Notes: a model not told the origin generated them from the sequence alone. Counted from the stretch's first letter, positions 25,243 to 34,717 are shown. The stretch: 64,000 nucleotides of DNA from JAJFKB01 sp965230515 (GCA_965230515.1 OZ246007.1:1674001-1738000), one strand, 5' to 3'. Made by a program: numbers and translations.

Positions 25243-27909
25243 TCATAGTTGACTCAGCACAAAGGGAAGTATACCACCGGCGAGGAAATATTCCGTTTCG
25301 CTAGCTGTGTCAAGACGCAGCAGAAGACTAAGCTGTTTAACAACCTGCTCATCGCGCCGAATGATTAACCGAACCTGTTGCCCCGGTTGCAACGGTTCCG
25401 CAAGCCCCTGAATATCAATCTGCTCGTCGCCGGTAAGCGCAAGCGACTGAAGCCTGGTTCCAGATGTAAACTGGAGCGGTAAAACGCCCATACCAATCAG
25501 GTTGGAGCGGTGGATACGTTCAAAACTTTCCGCAATCACCGCCTTGACGCCAAGCAACAGCGTCCCCTTTGCGGCCCAATCTCGACTCGAACCCGTACCA
25601 TATTCCTTTCCTGCAAAAACCACGGTGGGTAGCCCCTTTTCCAGATACTGCATCGCTGCATCGTAGATAAATACCTTTTTATCTGTTCCTGCTATACGCG
25701 TATAGCCACCCTCAGTGTCCGGCACCATCTGATTACGTATCCTGATATTGCCAAAGGTGCCACGCATCATCACCTCATGATTACCTCTTCGCGAGCCGTA
25801 AGAATTAAAGTCCCGGTCCTGAACACCCATTGACCGCAGGTAATCAGCCGCCGGACTGTCCGCCGGGATAGTCCCTGCGGGTGAAATATGGTCGGTGGTC
25901 ACGGAATCGCCAAACAGGGCCAGTATTCTTGCACCCTTGATGTCACGGTTTTTACCGGAGGTATACTGCTGGTCAAAAAACGGCGGTAACTGAATGTAGC
26001 TTGATGAGGGTGAAAACTGGTAGGTTTCACCCTGCCCCGCATCGATAGTCTGCCAGCTTTCATCACCGGCAAACACCTCACTGTAACGCTCCTTGAACAT
26101 CTCTTTATCAATACTCAGCATGGCTTGCTGAACTTCAGCGTTACTCGGCCAAAGATCCCTTAGAAAGACCGGTTTCCCATTACTATCCTGCCCAACCGGC
26201 TCCGCATCAAGATCGATACAGCAGGTTCCTGCCAGAGCAAATACCACTACCAGTGGTGGCGACGCCAGCCAGTTGGCCTCTACCAGCGGATGGATACGTC
26301 CTTCAAAATTGCGATTGCCGGACAGCACTGCGCCAACCACCAGATCATTCTCCTTGACGCACCGGGTCACATGATCAGGCAGAGGCCCGGAGTTACCTAT
26401 ACAGGTAGTACAACCGTACCCCACAAGATTAAACCCCAACTGATCAAGTGCATCCTGCAGACCTGCTTTTGCCAAATAATCGGTGACCACCTTGGAACCG
26501 GGGGCTAATGAGGTTTTGACCCAGGGTTTGCAGCTTAATCCGAGGGCAACCGCTTTTTTTGCCACCAATCCTGCAGCAAGCATCACTGCAGGATTGGAGG
26601 TGTTGGTGCAGGAGGTAATGGCCGCAATAACCAGATCACCGTGATGCATTGGCTCTGCGCTACTTTCCAGATCAAATATCTGACTTTCCTGTCCTCGCTT
26701 GCCCTGTATTTCCAGCACGCTTTGCATAGCAGGTTTCAGCTCATTCAGTGCTACCCGGTCCTGAGGGCGTTTGGGACCTGCCAGACTGGCTGTGACCGTA
26801 TCAAGATCCAGACTCACCATCTCATCAAAGACGGGGACTGCGCTATGCTGATCCAGCCAGAGGCCTTGAAGCTTGCAATAGTTTTCCACCAAATCAATCT
26901 GTTCTTTTTCGCGACTGGTCAGTTCCAGATACTCAAGTGTCAGGCTATCAACAGGAAATAATCCGCAGGTCGCCCCGTATTCGGGTGCCATATTGGCAAT
27001 CGTCGCTCGGTCTGACAATGTCAGCGCAGACAAGCCTTCGCCATGGAACTCCACAAACTTTCCAACCACTCCCTGTTGGCGCAGAATCTCAACCACACGC
27101 AATACCAAATCCGTTGCCGTAACACCCTCGCGCAATCGGCCTTTGAGCTCAAAGCCCACAACCTTGGGGATCAGCATCGATATCGGCTGACCTAACATTG
27201 CTGCTTCAGCTTCGATTCCACCAACGCCCCAACCCAGGACGCCCAGTCCATTGATCATTGTGGTGTGACTGTCAGTACCCACCAGCGTATCGGGGTAGAC
27301 GACGGGTAAGTCACCCTGCTCTGCGGTCCATACCACTTTTGCCAAATACTCTAGATTAACCTGATGGCAAATGCCGGTACCGGGGGGCACTACTCTGAAG
27401 TTATCCAGAGAAGCTTGACCCCATTTTAAGAACTGATAGCGTTCCAGATTCCTCGACATCTCCTTTCTAACGTTTTCAGTAAAAGCTGACGGTGAGGCAA
27501 AAGCATCAATACTCACTGAATGATCGATCACTAAATCGACCGGAGTGACCGGATTAATTTTCTGCGGGTTCTTGCCTTTGTCTGCCAGCGCCTTTCTCAT
27601 CGCGGCGAGGTCAACTACCGCGGGCACTCCGGTAAAATCCTGCATCAGTACTCGCGCCGGGTGGAACTGTATTTCACGGCTCGAGCGACCTTCATCGCCA
27701 CCAATTATCGACTTGATGTCCTGCCCGACATCAGGATTAGAGTGCGCATTGCGTAAAAGATTTTCCAATAGGATTTTTATGGATAAAGGCAATCGGTCAA
27801 CATCGCCAAAACGCTGTAATTCGCGGGAACGTAAATCATAGTACCCATATTGGCGGTTATTGACCTCAAACTGCCGAAAGGTGTCAAACTCATGCGTGGT
27901 AGTCATCAT
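25243..27909 (-). CDS. acnA: Aconitate hydratase A
   Basis: This 888-residue aconitase of the AcnA/IRP type has TSCTNTSNP and YGCTTCIGNSGPL supplying the three cluster cysteines. LVGTDSHTTMINGLGVLGWGVGGIEAEA and the C-terminal swivel segment VVFAGKEYGTGSSRDWAAKGTLLLGVKAVIAESFERIHRSNLIGMGVLPL are also present. It interconverts citrate and isocitrate. Length is normal. It is the first gene of an acnA-fumC pair. Confidence 0.97.
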   Translation of the reverse strand: MMTTTHEFDTFRQFEVNNRQYGYYDLRSRELQRFGDVDRLPLSIKILLENLLRNAHSNPDVGQDIKSIIGGDEGRSSREIQFHPARVLMQDFTGVPAVVDLAAMRKALADKGKNPQKINPVTPVDLVIDHSVSIDAFASPSAFTENVRKEMSRNLERYQFLKWGQASLDNFRVVPPGTGICHQVNLEYLAKVVWTAEQGDLPVVYPDTLVGTDSHTTMINGLGVLGWGVGGIEAEAAMLGQPISMLIPKVVGFELKGRLREGVTATDLVLRVVEILRQQGVVGKFVEFHGEGLSALTLSDRATIANMAPEYGATCGLFPVDSLTLEYLELTSREKEQIDLVENYCKLQGLWLDQHSAVPVFDEMVSLDLDTVTASLAGPKRPQDRVALNELKPAMQSVLEIQGKRGQESQIFDLESSAEPMHHGDLVIAAITSCTNTSNPAVMLAAGLVAKKAVALGLSCKPWVKTSLAPGSKVVTDYLAKAGLQDALDQLGFNLVGYGCTTCIGNSGPLPDHVTRCVKENDLVVGAVLSGNRNFEGRIHPLVEANWLASPPLVVVFALAGTCCIDLDAEPVGQDSNGKPVFLRDLWPSNAEVQQAMLSIDKEMFKERYSEVFAGDESWQTIDAGQGETYQFSPSSSYIQLPPFFDQQYTSGKNRDIKGARILALFGDSVTTDHISPAGTIPADSPAADYLRSMGVQDRDFNSYGSRRGNHEVMMRGTFGNIRIRNQMVPDTEGGYTRIAGTDKKVFIYDAAMQYLEKGLPTVVFAGKEYGTGSSRDWAAKGTLLLGVKAVIAESFERIHRSNLIGMGVLPLQFTSGTRLQSLALTGDEQIDIQGLAEPLQPGQQVRLIIRRDEQVVKQLSLLLRLDTASETEYFLAGGILPFVLSQL

Positions 27910-27956
27910 TACACTCTCCCTAAACTGGGTTTACCGGCAATGCTGCAGCACAAGTA

Positions 27957-29006
27957 TTATAACACGGCAGGGTCGGGATAATCGGCCTGGTCCAAACCTT
28001 CAATATGTGTTCCCTGAAAGTTCTCAATCGCTTTTTCGGCGGTTACTGAATTAGCAAAGGTGGCGATGTGGAAAAGCGCATCACCCTCATTGACGACCGG
28101 CAGGTTATTGCGGCCAATCATAATTCCGGTAACCGGAGAGACCACACGGGTTTCATTTTCACCCACGCTATCAGCAATTCGGCCAATCGTCTGGCCCTGG
28201 GTAACACGCGCTCCCAGCGACGCTTCAATTCGCAATAGCCCTGCCTGAGGAGCCCTAACCCATTGCGAGGATCGTGCTTCAATCACCTTTTGTTCTCGCG
28301 CCACTTTTTTCCGTTTAGGCAACATCTCCAACGTACGCAAGACATTCAGCACACCACGCACACCGGCCCTTATTGATAAATTGTCAAAGCGTAGCCCCTC
28401 GCCAGCCTCATACAATAACATCGAAAGCCCTTTATCCATCGCATACTGGCGCAATGAGCCATCCCGCAAGTTGGCATCAATGATCACAGGTGCAGCAAAA
28501 GATCTGGCTAATGTGGCGCACTCTTCACTCTCCAGGTTTGCGCGAATATGGGGCAGGTTGGCGCGATGATTGGAGCCCGTATGAAGATCAATTCCATGAG
28601 TGGATTTGTCGACCACCTCCTCAGCAAAGATACGCGCCACTCGGGAGGCCAGCGAGCCATGCTTGCTGCCCGGGAAGGAACGATTCAGGTCTCTTCGATC
28701 CGGCAGATATCGGGTATGATTAAAAAACCCATATACATTCACTATGGGAACGCAGATCAATGTTCCCCGCAGCCTGTCTATTACTTTGGTATGACGAATC
28801 CTGCGTATAATTTCAATACCGTTGATTTCGTCACCATGAATTGCTGCGGAAACAAACACCACCGGCCCGGCACGCTTGCCATGAATCACATGGACCGGCA
28901 TTGATAACGGTGTATATGTTGATTGTGATGGCAATCCCAGCGCCAACGTTGCCCGGCTGCCCGGAGATATTGTTTCACCACAAATCGTAAAGGCCGTTCT
29001 TGCCAT
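27957..29006 (-). CDS. Succinylglutamate desuccinylase/aspartoacylase family protein of the RimK cluster
   Basis: This 349-residue M14-like zinc hydrolase has FVSAAIHGDEINGIEIIRRI (zinc-binding HGDE), VNVYGF...RYLPDRRDLNRSFPG and IDLHTGSNHRANLPHIRAN (zinc-binding histidine). The ATG at 29006 is preceded by GGAAGGGG and lies 1 bp after the rimK stop, so it is preferred to an in-frame start at 29066. Family members next to rimK are thought to be peptidase-like partners of glutamate tail metabolism on ribosomal protein S6 or another substrate. The specific substrate is unknown. Confidence 0.85.
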   Translation of the reverse strand: MARTAFTICGETISPGSRATLALGLPSQSTYTPLSMPVHVIHGKRAGPVVFVSAAIHGDEINGIEIIRRIRHTKVIDRLRGTLICVPIVNVYGFFNHTRYLPDRRDLNRSFPGSKHGSLASRVARIFAEEVVDKSTHGIDLHTGSNHRANLPHIRANLESEECATLARSFAAPVIIDANLRDGSLRQYAMDKGLSMLLYEAGEGLRFDNLSIRAGVRGVLNVLRTLEMLPKRKKVAREQKVIEARSSQWVRAPQAGLLRIEASLGARVTQGQTIGRIADSVGENETRVVSPVTGIMIGRNNLPVVNEGDALFHIATFANSVTAEKAIENFQGTHIEGLDQADYPDPAVL

Positions 29007-29007
29007 G

Positions 29008-29919
29008 CTACCCCTTCCCTTTGGTTCTGGTTTTATTTGGTTTTGCATGCTTTTCAATAAACTCAATAATCAAGTCTGCCACATCCTTTTTGGTCGCATT
29101 CTCAATACCCTCAAGTCCCGGCGACGAATTCACCTCCATGACCAGAGGACCACGATCAGATCGCAGCAGATCCACTCCGCAAACATTAAGCCCCATCACT
29201 TTTGCCGCATTCATTGCAGTCCGTCTTTCCGTTGCTGACAGTTTGACCAACTGCGCGGTCCCGCCACGGTGGATATTGGAACGAAATTCTCCTTCAGGTG
29301 CTGTACGCTGCATCGCCGCAATCACTTTGCCACCCACCACAAAACAGCGCAGATCCGATCCTTTCGCCTCCTTGATAAATTCCTGCACCAGTATATTGGA
29401 TTTCAACCCCATAAAGGCCTGAATCACACTCTCGGCCGCCTTCTTGGTTTCTGCCAGCACCACACCGATCCCCTGTGTACCTTCAAGCAACTTGATGACA
29501 CAGGGCGCACCACCCACCTCTCTAATCAGGCCGTTAATATCATCCGGTGAGTGGGCAAACGCAGTAGCCGGTATTCCGACATTTTTGCGTGATAACAGCT
29601 GAAGTGACCTTAATTTGTCTCTAGCACGGGTGATCGCCACCGACTCATTAACGGAATAAACGCCCATCATCTCAAATTGTCGAACAACGGAGGTCCCATA
29701 AAATGTGACCGAAGCCCCGATACGGGGAATCACTGCGTCAAAATGCGAATGGTCAAACTCTTCGTCCCGATAATGGATGCTGGGCTTGTCGGAAGTAATA
29801 TCCATAAAGCAGTGCAGATGATCAAGAACCCTGACATTGTGGCCGCGCGATTCAGCGGCCTCAACCAGTCGCCGAGTCGAGTAGAGCGACTTTTTACGTG
29901 ACAGTATTGCAATATTCAT
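29008..29919 (-). CDS. rimK: RimK-type ATP-grasp glutamate ligase
   Basis: This is a 303-residue ATP-grasp protein. The N-terminus MNIAILSRKKSLYSTRRLVEAA, the glycine-rich loop KLLEGTQGIGV, EFIKEAKGSDLRCFVVGGKVIAAMQR and the metal-binding EVNSSPGLEGIE are typical of RimK, which adds glutamate residues to the C-terminus of ribosomal protein S6 in E. coli. It is followed by a hydrolase (1-bp gap) and preceded by a RimK-associated zinc protease gene, forming the common three-gene set. Confidence 0.95.
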   Translation of the reverse strand: MNIAILSRKKSLYSTRRLVEAAESRGHNVRVLDHLHCFMDITSDKPSIHYRDEEFDHSHFDAVIPRIGASVTFYGTSVVRQFEMMGVYSVNESVAITRARDKLRSLQLLSRKNVGIPATAFAHSPDDINGLIREVGGAPCVIKLLEGTQGIGVVLAETKKAAESVIQAFMGLKSNILVQEFIKEAKGSDLRCFVVGGKVIAAMQRTAPEGEFRSNIHRGGTAQLVKLSATERRTAMNAAKVMGLNVCGVDLLRSDRGPLVMEVNSSPGLEGIENATKKDVADLIIEFIEKHAKPNKTRTKGKG

Positions 29920-29997
29920 AAATAGATCCAGCTTGTTCGCTTACGCGAATAGAGTTACTCATCCTGGTCACCCTGGATGCGGTCGCAAAAACCTAAT

Positions 29998-30117
29998 CTC
30001 TGCTCCCTCTCCCTTTTTTTGGGGGGGTTGGGTGAAGGGCAAAATAAAAAGATATATATCAAAATTTTACATTATTCACCCTCACCCTAGTCCTCTACCA
30101 GAGAGAGAGGAAGCATT
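29998..30117. repeat. Imperfect inverted-repeat element between rimK and the protease gene
   Basis: The left arm GCTCCCTCTCCC...GGTTGGGTGAAGGG and the right arm TTCACCCTCACCCTAG...AGAGAGAGGAAGC are imperfect inverted copies around an AT-rich centre of about 35 bp. Sequences of this type (CCCTCTCCC ... GGGTGAGGG) are common intergenic palindromic repeats in proteobacteria. It overlaps the last codons of the protease reading frame. Confidence 0.6.
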
Positions 30118-30564
30118 CCTGTCTTGGCTTTCGCGACACCCTCCCAAGGTAAAGGATAAGGCAGGATCAACCACAAAACGTTTCACCAGGGACTGTCGGC
30201 CAATCAGCAGCCGAAAACCCATTTCATCGCGGTTTGCCAGTGTCAGTTCCGTTTTAAAACTGGCGTGACCCAGCCTCATTGAAGTCAACACCACCAGTCG
30301 GTGTTCTGCCTTTCCGTTCGAACTGGTCACTGAACGTTCATCAATGATCGGTGCTTCACAGCTGATCTCCGGATATCTGTGTCTCTGTACCGGATGCACT
30401 ATAAAACGCGCCCAATCCTGGCCATCTTTTTTAATCACCTTGATTTTAAAGGCATGAAGGGAAGATGTTTTTGCACCGGTATCAATTTTTGCGAGTATTT
30501 GAGGCAATGACAAATCTGGAAACGCACACCATTCCCGCCACCCGATAATTGATTTTGATTTCAC
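30082..30564 (-). CDS. RimK-associated ATP-dependent zinc protease family protein
   Basis: This 160-residue retropepsin-like protein (DUF785/RimB type) begins MKSKSIIGWREWCAFPDLSLPQILAKIDTGAKTSSLHAF, with the DTGA aspartic-protease-like motif, and continues with MGFRLLIGRQSLVKRFVVDP. The last 15 or so residues (ASSLSGRGLG) are read from the repeat element at 29998-30117, so the original C-terminus was probably different. In Pseudomonas the related RimB protease cooperates with RimK. It is upstream of rimK on the same strand, separated by about 160 bp of repeat. Confidence 0.82.
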   Translation of the reverse strand: MKSKSIIGWREWCAFPDLSLPQILAKIDTGAKTSSLHAFKIKVIKKDGQDWARFIVHPVQRHRYPEISCEAPIIDERSVTSSNGKAEHRLVVLTSMRLGHASFKTELTLANRDEMGFRLLIGRQSLVKRFVVDPALSFTLGGCRESQDRNASSLSGRGLG

Positions 30565-30794
30565 TTAATAAAACCCCTATAAAGTCTCCGCTGTTAATCT
30601 GGTATAACCTGTCATAATTAAGGCTCGAACCTGCCCGGTCATTGCAAACCAAACCCATTTTCCTTATACACCGGTCAACTGTTATTTGCATCAAAAATCA
30701 GCATCTACAGAACTCTTCTTTTTTTAAAATTTCTGTTACAGTTAAAAACCGGATTACTCTGAAAAAACAATCACCAAGGAAAAGCATACCCAGC

Positions 30795-31781
30795 ATGAAA
30801 TATGACATCTATGGCATTGGTAACGCACTGGTCGACGTACAAACCCGAGTCACTGAAGAAGCACTTAACAACACTGGATTCGAAAAAGGCATCATGACAC
30901 TGGTTGACGACCAGCAACAGCAAACGGTTCTTCAGAAAGTGGATGGTTTCCCACGCAATCTTTGCGCCGGTGGCTCAGCTGCCAACACTGTAGTGGGCGT
31001 CGCTGACTTCGGCGGGAAAGCCGCTTTTTGCGGCAAGGTCAGCCAGGATGAGATGGGTGATTTTTTCCTTAAACAACTTCAGGAACTTAAGGTTGATATT
31101 AACGTTTCGCCATGTGGCGATGGCCAGACCGGTACCAGCGCGGTGCTCATTACACCCGACGCTCAACGCACCATGCTGACCAATCTGGGCGCAGCTGTCA
31201 CGATTGCTCCGGAAGATGTGGAGGAAGAAAAGCTCCGCCAGTCTCGCTACCTCTATGTGGAAGGTTACCTGTTGACTGGTGATGCTTCAAAAGCGGCTGC
31301 CTACAGAGCGATAGAGCTGGCCCGGAAACATGGTGTTAAAATTGCCTTTACGGCCTCTGACCCTTTTTTGGTCAATCTGATTCGCGATGAAATTTGGCAA
31401 TTAGTGGAGGGGCCGGTCGATCTGTTTTTTTGTAACGAAGAGGAAGCCAAAAGCCTGGTTGGCAAAGACGACATCATACAGTGTGCGCAGGAGATTCATC
31501 GCCACACCGATAACGTCGCCCTGACCCTTGGAGCCAAAGGGTCAATTATTATGCATGATGGGGAAGTCCTGCCCATTGAAGGCGTCGACGCTGATACCAA
31601 CGACACCACGGGGGCCGGGGATATGTACGCCGGCGGGCTTATCTACGGCATCACCAACGGCATGAGCTGGAAGCAGGCCGGTCACCTGGCATCACATGCC
31701 GCCGCTCGTATCGTTTCGCAATTGGGGGCTCGACTGGAACGTAAATTTACCCAGTCCGAAATTGAAGCTTTTATGCGCTAG
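30795..31781 (+). CDS. PfkB family sugar/nucleoside kinase, adenosine kinase-like
   Basis: The start at 30795 (MKYDIYGIGNALVDVQTRV) gives 328 residues; the frame remains open upstream but without a ribosome site. Motifs are LCAGGSAANTVVGVADFGGKAAFCGKVSQDEMGDFF near the N-terminus and DTNDTTGAGDMYAGGLIYGI (anion hole and catalytic aspartate of PfkB family) near the C-terminus. Gammaproteobacterial proteins with this N-terminus are usually annotated adenosine kinase; substrate cannot be proven by eye. ridA follows after 24 bp. Confidence 0.87.
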   Translation: MKYDIYGIGNALVDVQTRVTEEALNNTGFEKGIMTLVDDQQQQTVLQKVDGFPRNLCAGGSAANTVVGVADFGGKAAFCGKVSQDEMGDFFLKQLQELKVDINVSPCGDGQTGTSAVLITPDAQRTMLTNLGAAVTIAPEDVEEEKLRQSRYLYVEGYLLTGDASKAAAYRAIELARKHGVKIAFTASDPFLVNLIRDEIWQLVEGPVDLFFCNEEEAKSLVGKDDIIQCAQEIHRHTDNVALTLGAKGSIIMHDGEVLPIEGVDADTNDTTGAGDMYAGGLIYGITNGMSWKQAGHLASHAAARIVSQLGARLERKFTQSEIEAFMR

Positions 31782-31805
31782 TGTCATCACATTTTGAGCT
31801 ACAGA

Positions 31806-32219
31806 ATGGATATGAACTTCACCAGAAAAACAATCAACCCGCCGTCTCTTTATGACAGTTCAATGTATGGCTTTTCCCACGCAGTCGAAAGCAGTGGAGG
31901 AACAATGATTCACTGTGCCGGACAGGTAGCCTGGGATCAGGACGGCAAACTGGTGGGTGATGGCGATATCGCAGCACAGGCCCGCCAGGCACTCGCCAAT
32001 TTGTCCGCTGTCCTGGCAGAAGCGGGCGCGTCGCCGGCAAACGTGGTGCGCATGCGTACTTACGTGGTGGGTCATAAACCGGAATACCTGGAATCGGTGG
32101 GTGCTGAGATCAGTGCCTTTTACGGTAATACCGAACACGCCGCCAATACCTGGATCGGCGTTCAATGTCTTGCTCTGCCGGAGTTTTTAATTGAAATTGA
32201 AGTAACCGCTGTGGTGTAG
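31806..32219 (+). CDS. RidA family protein
   Basis: This is a protein of about 137 residues of the YjgF/YER057c/RidA family, with MIHCAGQVAWDQDGKLVGDGDIAAQARQALANLSAVLAEAGAS and VVRMRTYVV, where the arginine is the conserved catalytic residue. The C-terminal glutamate motif (LIEIEVTAVV) is also present. RidA proteins hydrolyse reactive enamine/imine intermediates such as 2-aminoacrylate; some family members have other imine substrates. ATG 31806 is chosen over TTG 31794. Confidence 0.87.
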   Translation: MDMNFTRKTINPPSLYDSSMYGFSHAVESSGGTMIHCAGQVAWDQDGKLVGDGDIAAQARQALANLSAVLAEAGASPANVVRMRTYVVGHKPEYLESVGAEISAFYGNTEHAANTWIGVQCLALPEFLIEIEVTAVV

Positions 32220-32273
32220 CCTGACGGCACCCGCCCCAGCTCTCTCGCAAGCTTTAGGTCAATTATGGCCCGT

Positions 32274-32299
32274 AACCGGATAACTTTCGCTATCCGGTT
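32274..32299. terminator. Hairpin between convergent ridA and thioesterase genes
   Basis: TAACCGGATA and TATCCGGTTG form a 9-10 bp stem with a loop of about 7 bases. It lies between two converging genes and so can serve both. The downstream AAATTT is only a weak T-tract. Confidence 0.55.
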
Positions 32300-32314
32300 G
32301 CACAAATTTAAATG

Positions 32315-32722
32315 CTACCCTTCCTGCGACTTCGCCAACTTACCTTTCAACCGCTTCGCTGTACCCTCAACATCCACAACAAATCGTGAATGTTTGCCTT
32401 TGGCGACCTGCTCCATTGAGTCACGTGCTGTGATCTCAAAATTCACACCGCGGCCATTGATTTCCGTTACTTTCACGGTAATCTCCGCCCACATACCCAG
32501 CAGGGTTGGTGCCATATGGTCCAGCTCAATGCGTGTACCGACTGAATCTTCGTTTTCGTCAATATGCTCTTTAAGCAGGTCCCGGCAAGCCATTTCGATA
32601 TCAAACAACAGGAAGGGAGTACCGTAGACCCGGCAATCATCCCCCATAAAACTGATGGTTCGCTCTTTATCGATGGTGTGTTTTTCTGTTCTTTCGGTAC
32701 CGACCGTCAATGTATCTTTCAT
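32315..32722 (-). CDS. Hotdog-fold thioesterase, FlK-like
   Basis: This 135-residue protein of the hotdog thioesterase superfamily has RTISFMGDDCRVYGTPFLLFDIEMACRDLL, SVGTRIELDHMAPTLLGMWAEITVKVTEINGRGVNFEITARDSMEQVAKGKHSRFVV. The spacing of the VGT...H..P segment is like fluoroacetyl-CoA thioesterase FlK and related acyl-CoA thioesterases. It would hydrolyse an acyl-CoA of unknown chain type in the cytoplasm. The gene is monocistronic. Confidence 0.75.
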   Translation of the reverse strand: MKDTLTVGTERTEKHTIDKERTISFMGDDCRVYGTPFLLFDIEMACRDLLKEHIDENEDSVGTRIELDHMAPTLLGMWAEITVKVTEINGRGVNFEITARDSMEQVAKGKHSRFVVDVEGTAKRLKGKLAKSQEG

Positions 32723-33153
32723 CTTTTATACTCCTAAATCCACAAATTGTTACCCACCTGTAGTCACCATACAGGCACTTAAAAATCCCGGAATAACTTA
32801 AACCACTTTGAATCCAGAAGTTTAATTAATCCGTGGTGGCCTGCCTACCTGACAGCGCCAAACCTCCTTCGGGGTGATACGCAGGGCATAGCGTGGCATC
32901 CCTCGAACCGCGCATTATGACACATAAAATGTCCATTTTTTAATATTTTTGTGTTATTTTGTTGCTCTCTGGCACACTGCTCTTAAGATGATCGGCTGCA
33001 TGACCACCGGAATCGTTAGCACCCAGCCGAAGCTGCTCCGCACCTCTTAACACAGCAGCCATCCAGTGCTAGTGAAGCTGGTACAGGTGTGAGATCATTA
33101 GCCAGATCAAAGCAACCTAAATCAAGTGACACCAGGATGCACGGGAAGAAACG
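32723..33153. other. Long intergenic region with a stable fold and no gene
   Basis: This 431-bp gap separates the divergent thioesterase and ECF sigma genes. At 32838-32886 CCTGC pairs with GCAGG around an inner ACCTC-CTTC-GGGGT hairpin. TTATGACA occurs at 32915-32922, followed by an AT-rich stretch that may hold a promoter for the sigma factor. No reading frame is supported. Confidence 0.4.
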
Positions 33154-33669
33154 TTGAACTCAGACCAGCAATCACGGGAATTTATAAAAGATCTGTTCAG
33201 GGAGCACAATACAAATCTCCTTAAGTTTCTGACGCATAAATTATCCAATCCAGACGAAGCTGCGGATGTTGCGCAATCGGCTTTTCAAAAAATGTTAACT
33301 GTTGGGGAACCTGAGCGCCTGGAAAATGCCAAAAGTTATCTATACCAGACGGCAATGAACCTGGCCATCGACCGGATACGAAAAGCTCAACGGCGGGATA
33401 GCCATTTACGCTCACTGGCCGACGCGTCAGCCGATTCAGATGATCACAACTGCCCGTCACCGGAAAAACTGATTATCACCCGCCAAGAGTTGCAGCGGGT
33501 CAAACAGATCATTGATGAGCTTCCGGATAAATGCCGTCAGGCCTTTATCATGCATCGCAGCCAACAGATGACCTATAGCGAAATAAGCGACGCTCTGGAG
33601 GTTTCCGTTAGCATGGTAGAAAAATACATTATTCGTGCACTTAAACATTTACGAGAAAAGTTGAAATAA
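33154..33669 (+). CDS. FecI-type ECF RNA polymerase sigma factor
   Basis: This 171-residue sigma-70 family protein starts at a TTG preceded by GGGAAGAAACG. The sigma-2 region covers LLKFLTHKLSNPDEAADVAQSAFQKML with AKSYLYQTAMNLAIDRIRKAQRRD. The sigma-4 region covers IIDELPDKCRQAFIMHRSQQMTYSEISDALEVSVSMVEKYIIRAL. The length and sequence are of the FecI group that responds to outer-membrane transport. It is followed by a FecR-type anti-sigma factor and two TonB-dependent receptors. Confidence 0.92.
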   Translation: MNSDQQSREFIKDLFREHNTNLLKFLTHKLSNPDEAADVAQSAFQKMLTVGEPERLENAKSYLYQTAMNLAIDRIRKAQRRDSHLRSLADASADSDDHNCPSPEKLIITRQELQRVKQIIDELPDKCRQAFIMHRSQQMTYSEISDALEVSVSMVEKYIIRALKHLREKLK

Positions 33670-33736
33670 ATTGAGGGGGTTCCTTATCTGTTCGTCTAGC
33701 TTGTACAGGGACTTGAGATTTATATGCCAGTATTAA

Positions 33737-34717
33737 ATGAACACAAAAACATCAAATAGCACAATCTCGGATACGGCCATTGAATGGCTGGTTCGCCTGC
33801 AATCCGACAATCTTTCTTCAGACGAAGAACAGCAGTTTTTCGCTTGGCTGGAAGAAAGTGCCGAGCACCAGCGTGCCTACATCGAAGCAGAATGGATTTG
33901 GGAACAGGGCAATCTGGATCAAGTTGCTGATGACTCGCCAAAAACCGGAAATGTTATTCCCCTCCGCAAACGAATAACACCAATAGCGCTGGCGGCATCA
34001 CTGGCACTTTTTGTAATAGGCATAGTCGCTACAGTATTCCTGGACTACCAAAGCAATCAGTACGCAACCAGGATTGGCGAACAGCTTGATATAGTCCTTA
34101 AAGACGGCTCGCATTTGTACCTTAACACCAACTCTTCGATACATACCGATCTTAACGATCAGCGACGCCTGATAACCCTTCAACAGGGCGAAGTTTTTTT
34201 CGATGTTGCCAAAGACAGCTCTCGCCCTTTTCTGGTCGAAACTGAAAACGGCATCATCAGGGTGCTGGGCACGCAATTCAATGTTCTGAGCAGCCAACAA
34301 GGAAGTATCGTCACTGTACTTGAGGGCTCTGTCGGGGTCACTGGCAACAAAAATGTGACCCAGGTCTCAGCCCAACAGTTTATCCCGGAAGCAAGATTGG
34401 CACCTGATCAGCAAACCACTATGAGTGGCCCCCAAATTGGCACAGTACGACCGATCGACCATGCGGATAAAGTCATCGCCTGGCGTGAAGGCAAACTGAT
34501 CTATAACGGTGAATCATTTGAGCAGGTTTTACTGGATATTAACCGCTATTTTGAGGGAGAAATTCGCGTAGGGGATGAAACACTGGAGGACCTGAAGGTC
34601 ATCGCAGTGCTGCAGCTACAAGACAAAAAAAGCACCCTCAAGGCACTTGAGGAAACCTTTAATCTGGCATCAATCCAAACCTCCAAAGAGCTCACTCTGC
34701 TTTACCCTAAAAAATAG
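33737..34717 (+). CDS. FecR-type anti-sigma factor/sensor
   Basis: This 326-residue membrane protein has an N-terminal cytoplasmic domain (TAIEWLVRLQSDNLSSDEEQQFFAWLEESAEHQRAY), one membrane segment near residue 88 (ITPIALAASLALFVIGIVATVFL) and a periplasmic FecR domain (RLITLQQGEVFFDVAKDSSRPFLVETENGIIRVLGTQFNV). It would hold the sigma factor until the receptor with the STN domain signals. The gene is 67 bp after the sigma gene. Confidence 0.92.
   Translation: MNTKTSNSTISDTAIEWLVRLQSDNLSSDEEQQFFAWLEESAEHQRAYIEAEWIWEQGNLDQVADDSPKTGNVIPLRKRITPIALAASLALFVIGIVATVFLDYQSNQYATRIGEQLDIVLKDGSHLYLNTNSSIHTDLNDQRRLITLQQGEVFFDVAKDSSRPFLVETENGIIRVLGTQFNVLSSQQGSIVTVLEGSVGVTGNKNVTQVSAQQFIPEARLAPDQQTTMSGPQIGTVRPIDHADKVIAWREGKLIYNGESFEQVLLDINRYFEGEIRVGDETLEDLKVIAVLQLQDKKSTLKALEETFNLASIQTSKELTLLYPKK

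Noticed and set aside
32838..32886. Glycine riboswitch on the minus strand
   Set aside because: Only short pieces (CCGAAGGAGG, CAGGTA) resemble the aptamer; the conserved GGAGAG core is missing and the downstream thioesterase is not a glycine gene.
32911..32985. NorR site plus sigma-54 promoter before the ECF sigma gene
   Set aside because: TTATGACA is present and TGGCAC occurs downstream, but TGGCAC is followed by ACTGCTCTT, lacking the TTGC -12 element.
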